Shown here: piece by piece, positions 51,392 through 61,794 of the stretch | Numbering within the stretch: the first letter of the stretch is position 1 | Layout: each line of letters begins with the position of its first letter | NCBI GenBank assembly: GCA_951230915.1 | Contig: OX579635.1 | Coordinates: 32,116,001-32,180,000 of the forward strand | DNA: 64,000 nt | Origin: Antitrichia curtipendula | Taxonomy: Eukaryota > Streptophyta > Bryopsida > Hypnales > Leucodontaceae | Direction: 5' to 3' | Notes under the pieces: model-generated | The model's database searches: none | What the model was told of the DNA's origin: nothing | Seen by the model: the letters and a program-made list of their open reading frames with translations, nothing else | Program-made: the position numbers and the translations under genes

Positions 51392-54300
51392 CTAGTCCTC
51401 TTCCTCCCTAAACTGATGTAAGCCGACCCTAATAGTAGCGAGGTTGTCGTCACTTATGTCATAAGTAACCTCCCCACCTTTCCGCCTACCTAGCTTTGGA
51501 ATCATAGCAAATTTCCCATGCACCACAAGGCGTGCATCAATATGGGCTGGTTGGGAGTTACCTAGATGAACATACCCATTATTCCACTTTTGATAGTAAG
51601 TTCCCTATATGATGAAGTCTCTAGCTTCAAACTCCGGGGCCCAAGCACATTTGAACCCGCGATCAACCTCATACTTCCCCCTGGTGCATTATAAAATATA
51701 GAACTCCACTCCCTCGCTATTGCCTTCTACAGCAGGGACAACAAAGTTGTCACTTGGCCAAATGAGATTGCCAAATCCCTCGCCTTCCACGACCTCCTCC
51801 CAATCCTCGTCATCTGCAACGTCATGGTCCATCATGTGATCAGCAACTAGTTGGAGATCGTATGGCTTCAACTTTACCAAATCCCAGTTCTCAATATGGG
51901 ACTTGTTAACGCAGTTGAAGAAATTGCCGTCAAGGCAATAAACACAGAAGGACGATAATTTGCGCACAAAAAGTTGAGTTGGATCCGCAACAGCGAAAGA
52001 GTAAATTGAATGCAAGGCTTGGGAGCCTGAGACAGTCTCGCAATGGTAACTATGCTCCCTTGTAACGTCCTTCGGTATTTCCCAGAAGTATCTCTGAACC
52101 TCTTTGATGCCGGTCTTCTCAAAGTTTGTATCCACAGGCCCTGCCATGGTCTCATTCAAAAATGCTAGTGCATCGTCGACGTTTTGCATCCTCCTCCACG
52201 TGTTGTGTAACTAGGACTGCCTTAGAGCGCGCTTCATGACAGCACTAGCTCCGTCCCACTCTCCCTTCCCATGACCTGTTCCGGAAAAATTCCAGTTCAT
52301 AGTGCATCCATTTGTCCGGCCGGGATATCTGGCCACAAAAAAAAATGGTCGAGCATCCTTGAACTGCCCCGCACATCCATCGGACCACACGACGTGGTGT
52401 TTCGGTCAAATCCCTGTCAATGCATGATGCACGTACAAAAGTCAATACACTTCGTAACATTTACAAGTGTTGTACAAAATTCGTACAGAGCGTACATTTT
52501 ACAGTACACATGCATCATAGTCGGAGAGTTCCGTGCCACCTACAATTAACTCTTATATAAGAACTAGGCACGTAGCGCGAATGGAAAAGCGATATGGTAA
52601 ATACAGAACTTGGGCAATGTGAAGCATACCTTGAGACTCTAGCCATCGCCAGTGTTGCATCAAGCAATGTTGTACAAAAAAGGAATCGTATTTTTCATCA
52701 TCAGTTATATAGAAATGGGATTTCTTCACCATAATTCCGTCTAATTTAAAGCGATACATAATGTGGACAAGGATACTGATCTGTGTGGAATACCAATACA
52801 TGCTCTGGATCTGATTTTGAATCTCAAAAGTGTAGTTCTTAGCAAAATCAATATGTGACAAAATCACATCTTTGCCCAAACTCTGCATAGAACGCCTGCA
52901 CTGGTCGTCCTGCCACCTTGCAATGAAGTTGTGCTCCACGAACTGGGGCAGTTTAGACTTGAAGTATTCAAAGAAAACTTGTGGAGAGGTCTCTTTGTAT
53001 ACTTCAACAATCCTCTTCCGGGGCTTCCCATCCCGTGTCACCCCAATGATTTCATTCTCAAAACACTTCCAGGTGACAATTGAAGACGATGATAACTCAA
53101 CCTCGCAAATCAGAAGCTTCGAAATACCACAGTTTCTGCACGTACCCATGACACATTGCAGAGCATGCCACTCTTTGTTCTCAAGCTTAGGACAAACGAT
53201 ATGTTGCCACAGCACTATTGTGCCTGCATATGTCTTCAGATGCGCTTTACACTTTGCTTCTTCTTCCAGTCCAAAGAGGCACACATCACACTCGCACTGG
53301 CAATTCTCTAAGAAGTGGATTCCATTTGTGCGATCCCGAATCCGATTGAACCCCTCCCTGAGCATGTCAATCTCCATGTGGTATCTACAATAGCAGACGT
53401 TCCTCTCGTTGCACGCTTTAACAAAGTAAGGCTTCAGTTTCTCAAAGGCTCTTTGTTTGATTGGCATGTCTAAGTGCGCCACCTTAAATCGCTGGTAGAA
53501 TGCGGCCTACAAGAATGCAAATTTTTTTTGAGAAATCAAAAGAGGTAATCAAAAGTACAAAGCCCGTATAGAACATACCTTGGACCGTAATGCTCAGCAT
53601 AAACGTCAAGTACAAGCCTCCAACAAAGCAGACCACCCGACTACAAAGACTTTCTGAATACTAGACCATGAGACCCACGATACTCTTTGTACATAATGTA
53701 TAGTTGTTAGTACTGTCTGTACCTATAACATTGTAATCAACGTATTGCAGAGTACACATTCAGACCATTAGAGAACTGAGGGAGATACAACAAGGTGCAT
53801 AGCGTACATGTTGGATGGAAACGATGTCTAGGATTGTATATTTGACAATGCAACGATTGTACAGGGTGCTACGACACTGCAATCAAATCGATTCGTACCT
53901 GACTTTCTAGCAAATAGTGAGTGCAATGCTTGTCGTATGTATTTGAACTTATCCATTTCTATACAATTTCCTTCCTGTTGAGACTTACACGGGTATCTTC
54001 TGTCCACCACTTGGTAACAAGGTCTTTAATCTCGCCAAGCAGTCCTGGCCTCTTCCTACGTCTTATAAGTGTAAAAGGTGAACTTTGCAATCGTACACTA
54101 CTTTGACGGGTTATTGCCACCTTCAAATTGGATGGGTGAACATTCAAAACCCATGACAAAGCTTTGGTGCTTGTAACCCGAGTAGATATAACCGCATCGA
54201 GGAGAACAACTTTCCTAGCGAACATATCTGCCGATTGAACACCCTTCATAGCTGTCGTGAAGACATCTTCCTTCCGACCTCCAATTCATCCTGCACAGCA

Positions 54301-54470
54301 AGTAACCTCACTGCTTCTTCTCTCTCCCTCAATAATTGTCTACATTTATGTTGCCTCTCTACTTCCCCGTCTCTTAGACTATCCCTCACCGCATTGTGAT
54401 CCTCCGTCCTTCCACGAGGTCCTTTCCTCTTGAATTCGGCACGTCGCTCTCCAAGTCTGGTATTCGCCAT
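51392..54470 (-). pseudogene. Transposase-like multi-exon gene with five in-frame stop codons
   Basis: Likely exons: 54470-53899, 53506-52630, 52413-51392, joined in frame by GT-AG introns. The N-terminus is highly charged and then reads KGVQSADMFARKVVLLDAV, RRRKRPGLLGEIKDLV and KWWTEDTRVSLNRKEIV. Exon 2 holds Cys/His clusters (CYCRYH, CQCECDVC, CVMGTCRNCG), then FIARWQDDQCR and HIDFAKNYTFEIQNQIQSMY. Exon 3 has VVWSDGCAGQFKDARPF and GTGHGKGEWDGASAVMKRAL. I recall similar multi-copy proteins in plant genomes. The spaced acidic motifs DFxxNY, SDGxxxQF and GHGKGExDG suggest an RNase H-like transposase core, but I cannot name the superfamily. In-frame stops: TAG 53959-53961, TGA 52406-52408, TAG 52211-52213, TAA 51689-51691, TAG 51605-51607. 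There is also a likely frameshift near 54250-54275. Reading resumes correctly after every stop, so this is a fairly young pseudogene. Confidence 0.7.
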
Positions 54471-54896
54471 TGTAAACCTTCACAAGAAAATTGTAAACTC
54501 AAAGAACATTGGAGCATTCAGGCGACTACCTGAAGCACTCGAATTCACAGGACCGTTGCCCGAGTTCACGGGTACTTTGTCAGAGTACCGAAAAACCCGC
54601 CAGAATACACGGCGTACCAAATGGCGTACAGTCTGTACTGTGGGTAACTGTTTGTATATTAGGCCTGGGGGACGACCGTAGTGTGCTTTCACCCTACAAT
54701 GGACTCTGAAGCACCTATATTGTACTACTACTAAACAAGATTTTTGACTAAAATCATCTATATATATACTTTTGAGAGAGATGAAATGATAATAAAGGCA
54801 TTAGGGAGGGAGATGTCCAAGTAAATGTGTCTACATATATAGCGTCATTCTTTGTTCTTTGTCAATTTCATACTAATTTGAGAAGAATGTTCATGT
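54471..54896. other. Junction between the GTAC-rich segment and the CACTA relic
   Basis: The first ~270 bp still carry many GTAC words and presumably held the promoter of the minus-strand gene. Beyond about 54740 the motif stops and composition becomes AT-rich. The missing 5' half of the CACTA transposase should lie here but does not, so a deletion or insertion boundary falls in this interval. Confidence 0.4.
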
Positions 54897-55331
54897 GGCC
54901 AGAGACTTCTTATCCACTATACGTTGGATGTCATGCATTGTGAGATGAATCTTGCCAAGAATTTTTTGAAAACAATAAGTGGAAAAAAGGATACAGTGAA
55001 AGTGCGTCGGGATCTACAAAGAAGAGGTATACGAAAGCACTTGTGGTTGACACCAAGCTCTCGTAGAGCTGGTAAGATGTTGAAACTAGCTACAGGATAC
55101 GTTCTCTCTGATAAAGAATATGAGCAATTTACAAACATTCTTGCTTCTGTGAAGCTTCCTTCAAGGTACTCCTCGTCATTTGGGAAGCATATGAAGGCTA
55201 AAAAATTTGGAAGCCTCAAATCACATGATTATCATGTGTTAATGCAGCAATTGATGCCACTGGCATTGAGGGGTCTATTGAAGCCTGGACCTCGTATGGC
55301 CGTCATGCAGATGTGCAAGATATTTAGGAGA

Positions 55332-55563
55332 CACTACAAGAGAAAGGGGTGTTTTAAGTATAGTCCTAGAGATAACATTTTAAGTAATGACCTTTTTAGG
55401 AGATTTTCAGTAAGAATTTACAAGATATTTGTGTCTTTCTAGTAAAATTTTACTAGAAAGACACAAATATCTTGTAAATTTTTACTGAAAATCTCCTAAA
55501 AAGGTCATTACTTAAAATGTTATCTCTAGGACTATACTTAAAACACCCCTTTCTCTTGTAGTG
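55332..55563. mobile_element. 232-bp palindromic CACTA miniature element nested in the CACTA transposase
   Basis: The sequence begins CACTACAAGAGAAAGG and ends with its complement, ...CTTGTAGTG. The two 116-bp arms meet at 55447/55448 without a loop and differ at one visible position (AGTAAGAATTT against AGTAAAAATTT). AGA precedes it (55329-55331) and follows it (55564-55566), a 3-bp target duplication. Removing the element and one AGA rejoins the CKIFRR codons to IYTKVYNLAEFESL in frame. The tiny arm divergence implies a recent origin or arm homogenisation. Confidence 0.92.
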
Positions 55564-56149
55564 AGAATATACACAAAAGTTTATAATCTAGCGGAGTTTG
55601 AGTCACTTCAATTAGATGTGGCTGAAAGTATGGCTCTACTAGAGATGGAATTTTCATTGTCATTTTTTGACACATGTGATGACACACCTTCCATATCATC
55701 TAGTGCAGGAGCTTGACTTGTGTGGACCAGTGAGCACAACGTGGATGTATCCAATTGAAAGATATATAAAAACATTGAAGAATTATGTTCGAAACATGGC
55801 TAGACCAGAGGTGTGTATGGCAGAAGGATATGTGAAAGAAGAATGCCTTGGCTTTGTAACAGAGTATCTGCAAAGATTTGAAGTTCTCAAGAGGCGTATA
55901 TGGGATGAAGAGGAGGAATTTGGTGATGCTGAAGAGGTTCTTGAGGGAGCGGGTCGACCACTTGTAATGTCTCCTGCATTGCGGAATGCAGCGCATAATT
56001 ATGTGCTGAATAATGTTGCTATTTTGGAGCCACTTGTCAAGTAAGTTGTATTAGCTTCTTCTTCCACTTGTAGAATCCATTTAATAAAACAGGGATAGGT
56101 TGCAATATATTGATATGAAATTAGTTTGAATAGCAAATTACTGACTAAC

Positions 56150-56287
56150 ATGCAACTAAAATGCAACTAAAATGCAATTAAAATGCAACTAAAATGCAAC
56201 TAAAATGCAACTAAAATGCAATTAAAATGCAACTAAAATGCAACTAAAATGCAACTAAAATGCAACTAAAATGCAACTAAAATGCAA
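56150..56287. repeat. 11-bp tandem array (ATGCAACTAAA)n in the CACTA intron
   Basis: About 12 copies of ATGCAACTAAA, a few with T for C, lie within the intron at 56041-56405. The core ATGCAACTA is the complement of TAGTTGCAT, repeated in the 3' subterminal region of the same element. It is likely part of the element's own transposase-binding repertoire or an expansion of one such site. Confidence 0.85.
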
Positions 56288-57479
56288 GTATTGTCACTTC
56301 AAAATTAATGTCTGAGGTAGGTAGATGGAATTGACCATCTATAGTATTTGCTACTAAAAAATCTTTACATTTGTGGTTTTGAACTTCAGTATCTTGTATG
56401 TGTAGGAAGTGGAAGGAAGAATGTGAAATTGATCCAAGCACAACACCACTTGATGTGTGGATAAGAACAGTTGTTTGCAATAGTAATGTTGATGCTCATA
56501 CTCCGGAGGACAGAGATAGGATGTTATTATCCAATAGACCATCGCAAAAGACACTTTGATATTCTCGTATGAGAGCTTTTGGAAATCATTTCAAGGTTGA
56601 TGATAATTCTTCTAACCAATTGCAAACATATGATTGCGATGTTGCATCTGTGTTCCAAATTCCAGCTCTTGATCTTCAAGACGTGTCAGTGCACTACGTC
56701 GGAGTATTGAAAGATATATTGAAACTAGATTATGGATGTCTTAGCAATCCCGTGGTATTAATACGGTGTAAATGGGTGAAAAAAACAGACAATCGAGGAA
56801 ATCCAACATACATTAGGGATGATGATGGTTTCCTTGTAGTGAACTTCCGCCACAAAATGCGGAAGATGCTTGATCCTTTTATTTTTTCAAGCCAAGCACC
56901 CCAAGTGTTCTTTGCTAATGATATGCTTAGGAAAGAAGGTTGGAAAGTAGTATTACATAAGCAACCTCGTGCTCGACGAGAATTTGTAGACACATCAGAT
57001 GTGTTCGTGAGCACCACTATACAAACTTCTGGTCTAGATGCTCTAGAGAATGTGCCTCCTCTACCTATTGTCCTGTCTCTGATTGGAGCTATAGAGTTAT
57101 CTATAGAGGACAATCTCTTGGCATCTGCAAGATATGAAGAGCATTCATGAAAAATATTCATTTTTTGTTTTCAACTTTGATATTGTCTTCACAATGTTCT
57201 TTAGTCCAAATAAATTTATTACAGAATTGTATGTAGTTATTAGCCTTCTATAAAATAAAGAGGCAATTAGAAATGAAGTGATCCTTCATAGACTATAGGT
57301 GAATAATATCATAAGGCATGCTTATTTGATCTTTTGAAGTGTGTGGCTTCACTAACTTTGGACCAGCTTGGTGTACAAAAATGTTAGATTGCATCCTATA
57401 GTGAACTTACAGTCACAATTGTTTAGCAAAGCGAGGTTGTAACTACAGTTCATACACAACTAATTCCATAGCATTTTCA

Positions 57480-58107
57480 CAAAGAACTTAAATTGTATTT
57501 GCTTTAAAGTTGAATTCTAGTTGTTTTGTAGTTGAATTCTAGTCAAATTCTAGTCAATAATATAGTAATTTTCTAAACAAACTCTAATTGTTTTCTAGTT
57601 GCATTCTAGTTGTTATGTAGTTGCATGTTAGTTATTTCGTAGTTGCATGGCAGTTGTTCTGTACCTGCATGCTAGTTGTTCTGTAGTTGCATGTCAATTG
57701 TTCTGTAGTTGCATGCTAGTTGTTCTCTAGTTGCATATGAGCCACTCTATAGTTGCATGAGAGTCAATTTCTAGTTGCATGCGAGTCATTCTCTAGTTGC
57801 ATGTTGGTTGTTCTTTCCAGTTGCATTCTAGTCCTTCTTTAGTTGAATTCCAATCAGTTTTTAGTCAAACACTAGCGTACAGGTGTCTACATCAACAACT
57901 ATGATGAATGTCGGATGTAGAATACCTCATATTAATTTCTCAATTACACTTCCATAACCCTACTTTTCATTCTACGACTACTTAGCGACTAGAACAGTAT
58001 AGTCGTCAAATTTGATGCAAATACAGAGAAATATAGTTGCAGAGTAGTTGAATAAGACACATAGTTGCATTTGAGTCGGTTGTGGCAGACCGGTTTTTCT
58101 TCCAGTG
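57480..58107 (+). mobile_element. 3' subterminal repeats and terminus of the CACTA element
   Basis: TAGTTGCAT and near variants (TAGTTGAAT, CAGTTGCAT) recur at roughly 20-25-bp spacing from about 57530 to 57870 and again near 58030-58070. The segment ends CGGTTTTTCTTCCAGTG at 58107, whose complement CACTGGAAGAAAAACCG is a typical CACTA terminus. The matching 5' terminus was not found in the window. Confidence 0.75.
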
Positions 58108-59104
58108 AATTTGATGTATAAATTCCATTACAATTCATCTTCCAACTTCCCACATTAACTTCCAATTTGGAAATTAAATTTAAATTTGCAACTACTAACT
58201 CTCATCACCTATGACAGGTCCTAATTCATGAATCAAGCAAATTCAAATTTCCAATTTAGACAGCATCCAACTACTACATTCAACCTTAATCACGCATACA
58301 TAACAATTTCCAATTTGGACTTATAATTATTATTCACACGATGACTACAACGACACCAAACAAACAGAATGGCCAATATTCTCAATTTCAACACCCCAAT
58401 TAGATACATACACATTTCATGTAATACAATTTTGAAATCTTGATTCAATTGCACATACATTCCTAACATTGAATACTCCAATTAGCACATAATACAATAT
58501 CATATCATTTGATTTGATACGCTTCAACACACAATCACAAAAAAACAATCCACAATTTTCACATACAAATCGTACGTTTATACAAATTAGGTGACTTAAC
58601 TTCCAAAATCATATTAATTGCAAAGAAAATTACAAAAAGGATAGCCAATATTGGGTTGGATTTACAGTGGCACTCTCAATAGTGGGTGAAAAATACCAAC
58701 TTGGAAGACAACTAAATACTCATCTGAAACATCCATTTAAACCTCACTTGGAGCTCCAATTTGCATCCTTTACCATCTCAGTTCACGTGACACTCTAAAT
58801 TGGAATCTAATTCACTAATGTTTTGATGTTTAATAGGCTACATCCGCTCCAACTTGACATAATGTTGTTCATCCAATTAGCTAAAATACCAACTTTACAC
58901 CTCAAAAATGTCAATTGGATGTTCTCAAAATTTGCCAAGAAAAATCTACATATTCTACACCACCCTCAAAGTTCCAAGGCCAATTTTTTGGGTCAAAAAC
59001 AACTCAAAACTACTAGTTTTGTTGCGTTCATCCAAAATAACACAACTTTATTTTATTTTTAGAATTTCACCACATGATCTTTTACTTCACTTGTTTAAGA
59101 TCAA
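58108..59104. other. AT-rich intergenic DNA
   Basis: No coding region or clear repeat was recognised. Words such as CCAATTTGGA and CCAATTTAGA recur at 58160-58320 without a regular period. Confidence 0.4.
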
Positions 59105-59884
59105 ATGGTAAAAATTTCTCAAAGTTTGACCATATAGATTGGAAGATCTTAGCATTCAAAGTTGGAAAATATTGTTTCATAGAACAACGGCCTACTAGTT
59201 CAGATGACTTTGACTGCCATTTGTGGAAATTTTTGCACTACAGACTTTGAATTTAAATTTTTTTGTATTGAAAGATTGAGTTGAAAGTCTAGGATTTTAA
59301 AAAACAAACTACACTTGATTTTCATTTTGTAAAAAATTGTTAAATAGAAGTAGGTTCAAGATTGAAAGAAAAATAAATTATTAATAGCTCTAAGATGAGA
59401 TTGAAACACTATAATCCCAACGGCAAGATTGTTTTAGCAAGCAAGATTAACCTTGTCAATCAAATTATTTTCTTAATTGTGAAAATTGCATTTAGAAATG
59501 AATCCTATAAGTAATTTTTTCAAGAAAATGCTCTAATTGCCCCCCAAAAAAGATTGGCCATAAATTTTACATAACAAATAAAATAGAATGAATCAAAGCT
59601 TCACATATAAATAAAATTACAATCTATGAGAAAAAAAAATTTCAGATTTTTTAATCAAAATTTGTGTAAAGAGGTTTCTGCTCTTTGCACCAAAAGAAAG
59701 GATCTTTTTATGCCATAATTTTTGTTCCCATGCATTGATTGAATTAAAATTTATATTTTTAGAAAGCTTATTTGTTTTCCTATCATAAAAAAAAAAAATT
59801 TAAATCATAATGAATATTGAGGCCTTAGGAATCTGTCTGAAATCCATTTTGTCTCCAAGGGGACAATGGGACTTTAGAAGTTAA
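59105..59884 (-). mobile_element. Truncated family A element, inverted
   Basis: The right end (ATTTTGTCTCCAAGGGGACA, then ATGGGACTTTAGAAG-TTAA) is the complement of a family A left end with small changes. The interior is the reverse complement of family A (TAGAAGTAGGTTCAAGATTG, GAATCAAAGCTTC). The other end is lost near 59105. Confidence 0.6.
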
Positions 59885-60853
59885 GCCAATTGACCCGCAA
59901 ATGACAAAGCCTACAACCATGGAATTGGTCTCCATTTCTTTTTGTTTCTTCTATTTTGCAACTACTTTTGAATGAGAATTACTTTATTTTATTTTTCAGA
60001 AATGAAATTACATGTCTTCTAAAAATTGTAGAATTTATAATTTTATTGGTGATGATTTCAAATTACCATGATTTTTTGAAGAAAGAGTGAAGAAAATTCA
60101 CATCTAATCTAAAATTAGAATAAAAAATATGGATATTTTTTCCATGTGTATATTACAGTATATATATATGTTATATTGTAAATTAAAAATTAGTAGAATA
60201 TGGTAATAGATTCAATGTTCAAATTGCAACAAACTTTTTTATTTTTAGGAATTTTGTAAAATTTCAAGATGGACTAGAAACTATATTCAATAAGCTTCAT
60301 TTCAATGGTTGGGCTTGAATTCCAAAAATATAATTCACATGGCTCAAATGAAGAGTAAGGAGGTAGGACTTGACCAAAAACATTAGAAGGGCATCTTCTG
60401 TGATCCTTAGCACATATTTCCTCTTTTTTTATCAAATTCATAGACATCTCAATAAGGCCCTTTTTGTGTAATATCAAAAGAAAAATCTCCACTATCAACT
60501 AGAAAATAATTGGATAAAAACATGTTTTACTGCATCCTTCAACAAACTTTTTTTGTCATTTGAAAGCTATATTTGGGCTCCTCAAGCATTTCAAGGTTAA
60601 AGTAATTTGTCGTTCATGTCCAATGTTTTTGTTTGTTGTTTTGCAATAAATAAATTTCATTTGCCCTCCCCTCCAAAAAAGAATTCTTGATTAAACGGAT
60701 CATTTATCGATCAACAAAACATTCTATTTCTTTTGAGGGTATAGTGATAGAATGCCATCCATATCTATGTAAATAAAGTGAGTTTACATTACCTCCCCAT
60801 ACCTATATTTTCTTTGCATAAGTTAAATTGCAATCAATATGAACTTAACAACC

Positions 60854-60858
<5 letters not shown>

Positions 60859-60909
<51 letters not shown>
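60859..60909. repeat. (TA)n microsatellite
   Basis: Uninterrupted TA run. Tyr-Ile open frames across it are spurious. Confidence 0.9.
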
Positions 60910-60911
<2 letters not shown>

Positions 60912-61215
60912 ATCAATCATACCACATCAATATTCCATGTCAAACATCCATATTTGGTGTAACTAGATTATATCCTATGTCCCTCATCTATAATACCTAT
61001 TTCTGTATGTCCTTTCACATCATTCAATATTCCATATTAAACATCCATATGTACTCCATATATGTTCCATACATCATACCAATATCAATTTTTTTCAATT
61101 TTTGGGGTGGGTGGACAAATCAGGTGTTTTATTTTATTTTATTTCAGTCATGGGGGACAGGCAGGGAGCCTGGAGACATCTCTTTCCAGGGGAATTCCAT
61201 CATCAGCAAAATTGG

Positions 61216-61318
61216 TTGAATACCCGTCCCCCATGTTCTGATTGTTAACATTTTTGTCCCTCCATGTTTGAATACCCACCCCCATGTACTGCCTGTTAAC
61301 ATTTTGGCCCTCTGAACA
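61216..61318. repeat. 52-bp direct repeat, two copies
   Basis: Both copies start TTGAATACCC and contain a CCCCCATGT word and TGTTAACATTTT, offset by 52 bp. Confidence 0.75.
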
Positions 61319-61461
61319 TCAAATTTTTCGGTAGATTGATAGCCCTCTGTCCATAAGCTACCACCAACGGGCTCGTCCATCCACGACTATTATGTAAATT
61401 TTGGATCCTCAACATCCCCTTTGCTCGCCCCCAAGGGAAAACGCTGAACTTTTTTAATTTT

Positions 61462-61794
61462 ACACACATGATAAAATTTGCAAATTTTGAACTCATATTT
61501 GCAATCAATGGGCCCCAAATTAGCTAGGAAGTCCTTTATTTACAAGCACCCTTGGAATAACTTGGCTAGGGCATGAGCGATCAAAGACCCCTAATTAGTT
61601 TATTTACATGGATCGGCCCAAAACAGGGGGCTTTTTTTGACATGCACCCCTGGTAAAGCTGAGCGAGGGGGTCAATCCACCCCGATCCTTATTTTGTGCC
61701 ATGTTAATTCCACATTCTTCACCTTTCCTACTATTCATTCAAAGCCACTGATTGCAAATATGAATTCAAAATTTGCAAATTTTATCACGTGTCA
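61462..61794. repeat. Fold-back element with ~50-bp inverted arms
   Basis: The left arm (61462-61511) and right arm (61745-61794) are inverted copies with few differences. The right arm reads GATTGCAAATATGAATTCAA then AATTTGCAAATTTTATCA. The 230-bp interior is non-coding. It is possibly a miniature transposon; no target duplication was established. Confidence 0.7.

Larger units (their letters stand above)
45960..54740. other. GTAC-rich segment, candidate two-gene mobile unit
   Basis: The tetramer GTAC, mostly within TTGTAC or GTACAA, recurs through coding, intronic and intergenic parts of this ~9-kb block, by eye well over sixty times. It is sparse in the AT-rich DNA on either side and in the CACTA relic to the right. 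The block holds a plus-strand SET gene and a minus-strand transposase-like gene with facing 3' ends, plus several tandem arrays between them. No terminal inverted repeat or target duplication was found. The GTAC core is also the known recognition core of plant SBP-box proteins. Confidence 0.4.
54897..57150 (+). pseudogene. CACTA (En/Spm) transposase pseudogene, 5' truncated (DUF4218- and DUF4216-like)
   Basis: Readable parts: 54897-55331, 55567-56040 and 56406-57150, the last two joined by an intron (donor 56041, acceptor after 56405). The first begins at the end of the TNP2 core (TLDVMHCEMNLAKNFL) and continues GLKSHDYHVLMQQLMPLALR. The second has THLPYHLVQELDLCGPV, TWMYPIERYIKTLKNYVRNM and AEGYVKEECLGFVTEYLQRF, the DUF4218 signature. 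The third has MRAFGNHFKVDD, VSVHYVGVLKDILKLDYG and RKEGWKVVLHKQPR, as in DUF4216. The N-terminal TNP2 catalytic part is absent. A 232-bp miniature element interrupts the frame; the codons on either side of it and one AGA copy join in frame. Other lesions are a frameshift near 55667-55675 and TGA at 56557-56559 (CGA to TGA fits). It cannot encode active transposase. Confidence 0.88.

Noticed and set aside
45741..54470. Reassignment of TAG to a sense codon (to explain repeated in-frame TAG)
   Set aside because: Ubinuclein, NF-YA and COX15 read normally without in-frame TAG, and TGA and TAA also occur among the stops. Decay by C-to-T change is simpler.
45440..54886. Terminal inverted repeats for the GTAC-rich segment
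   Set aside because: I compared the sequence left of the SET gene with the complement of the sequence right of the transposase-like gene and saw no convincing match.
55332..55563. The palindrome as a pure assembly artefact
   Set aside because: The CACTA ends, the flanking AGA duplication, one arm difference and exact rejoining of the transposase frame on removal argue for a real insertion, though long-read confirmation would be welcome.
60839..61219. Open frame rich in Ile-Tyr
   Set aside because: It runs through a (TA)n tract and shows no conserved protein pattern.
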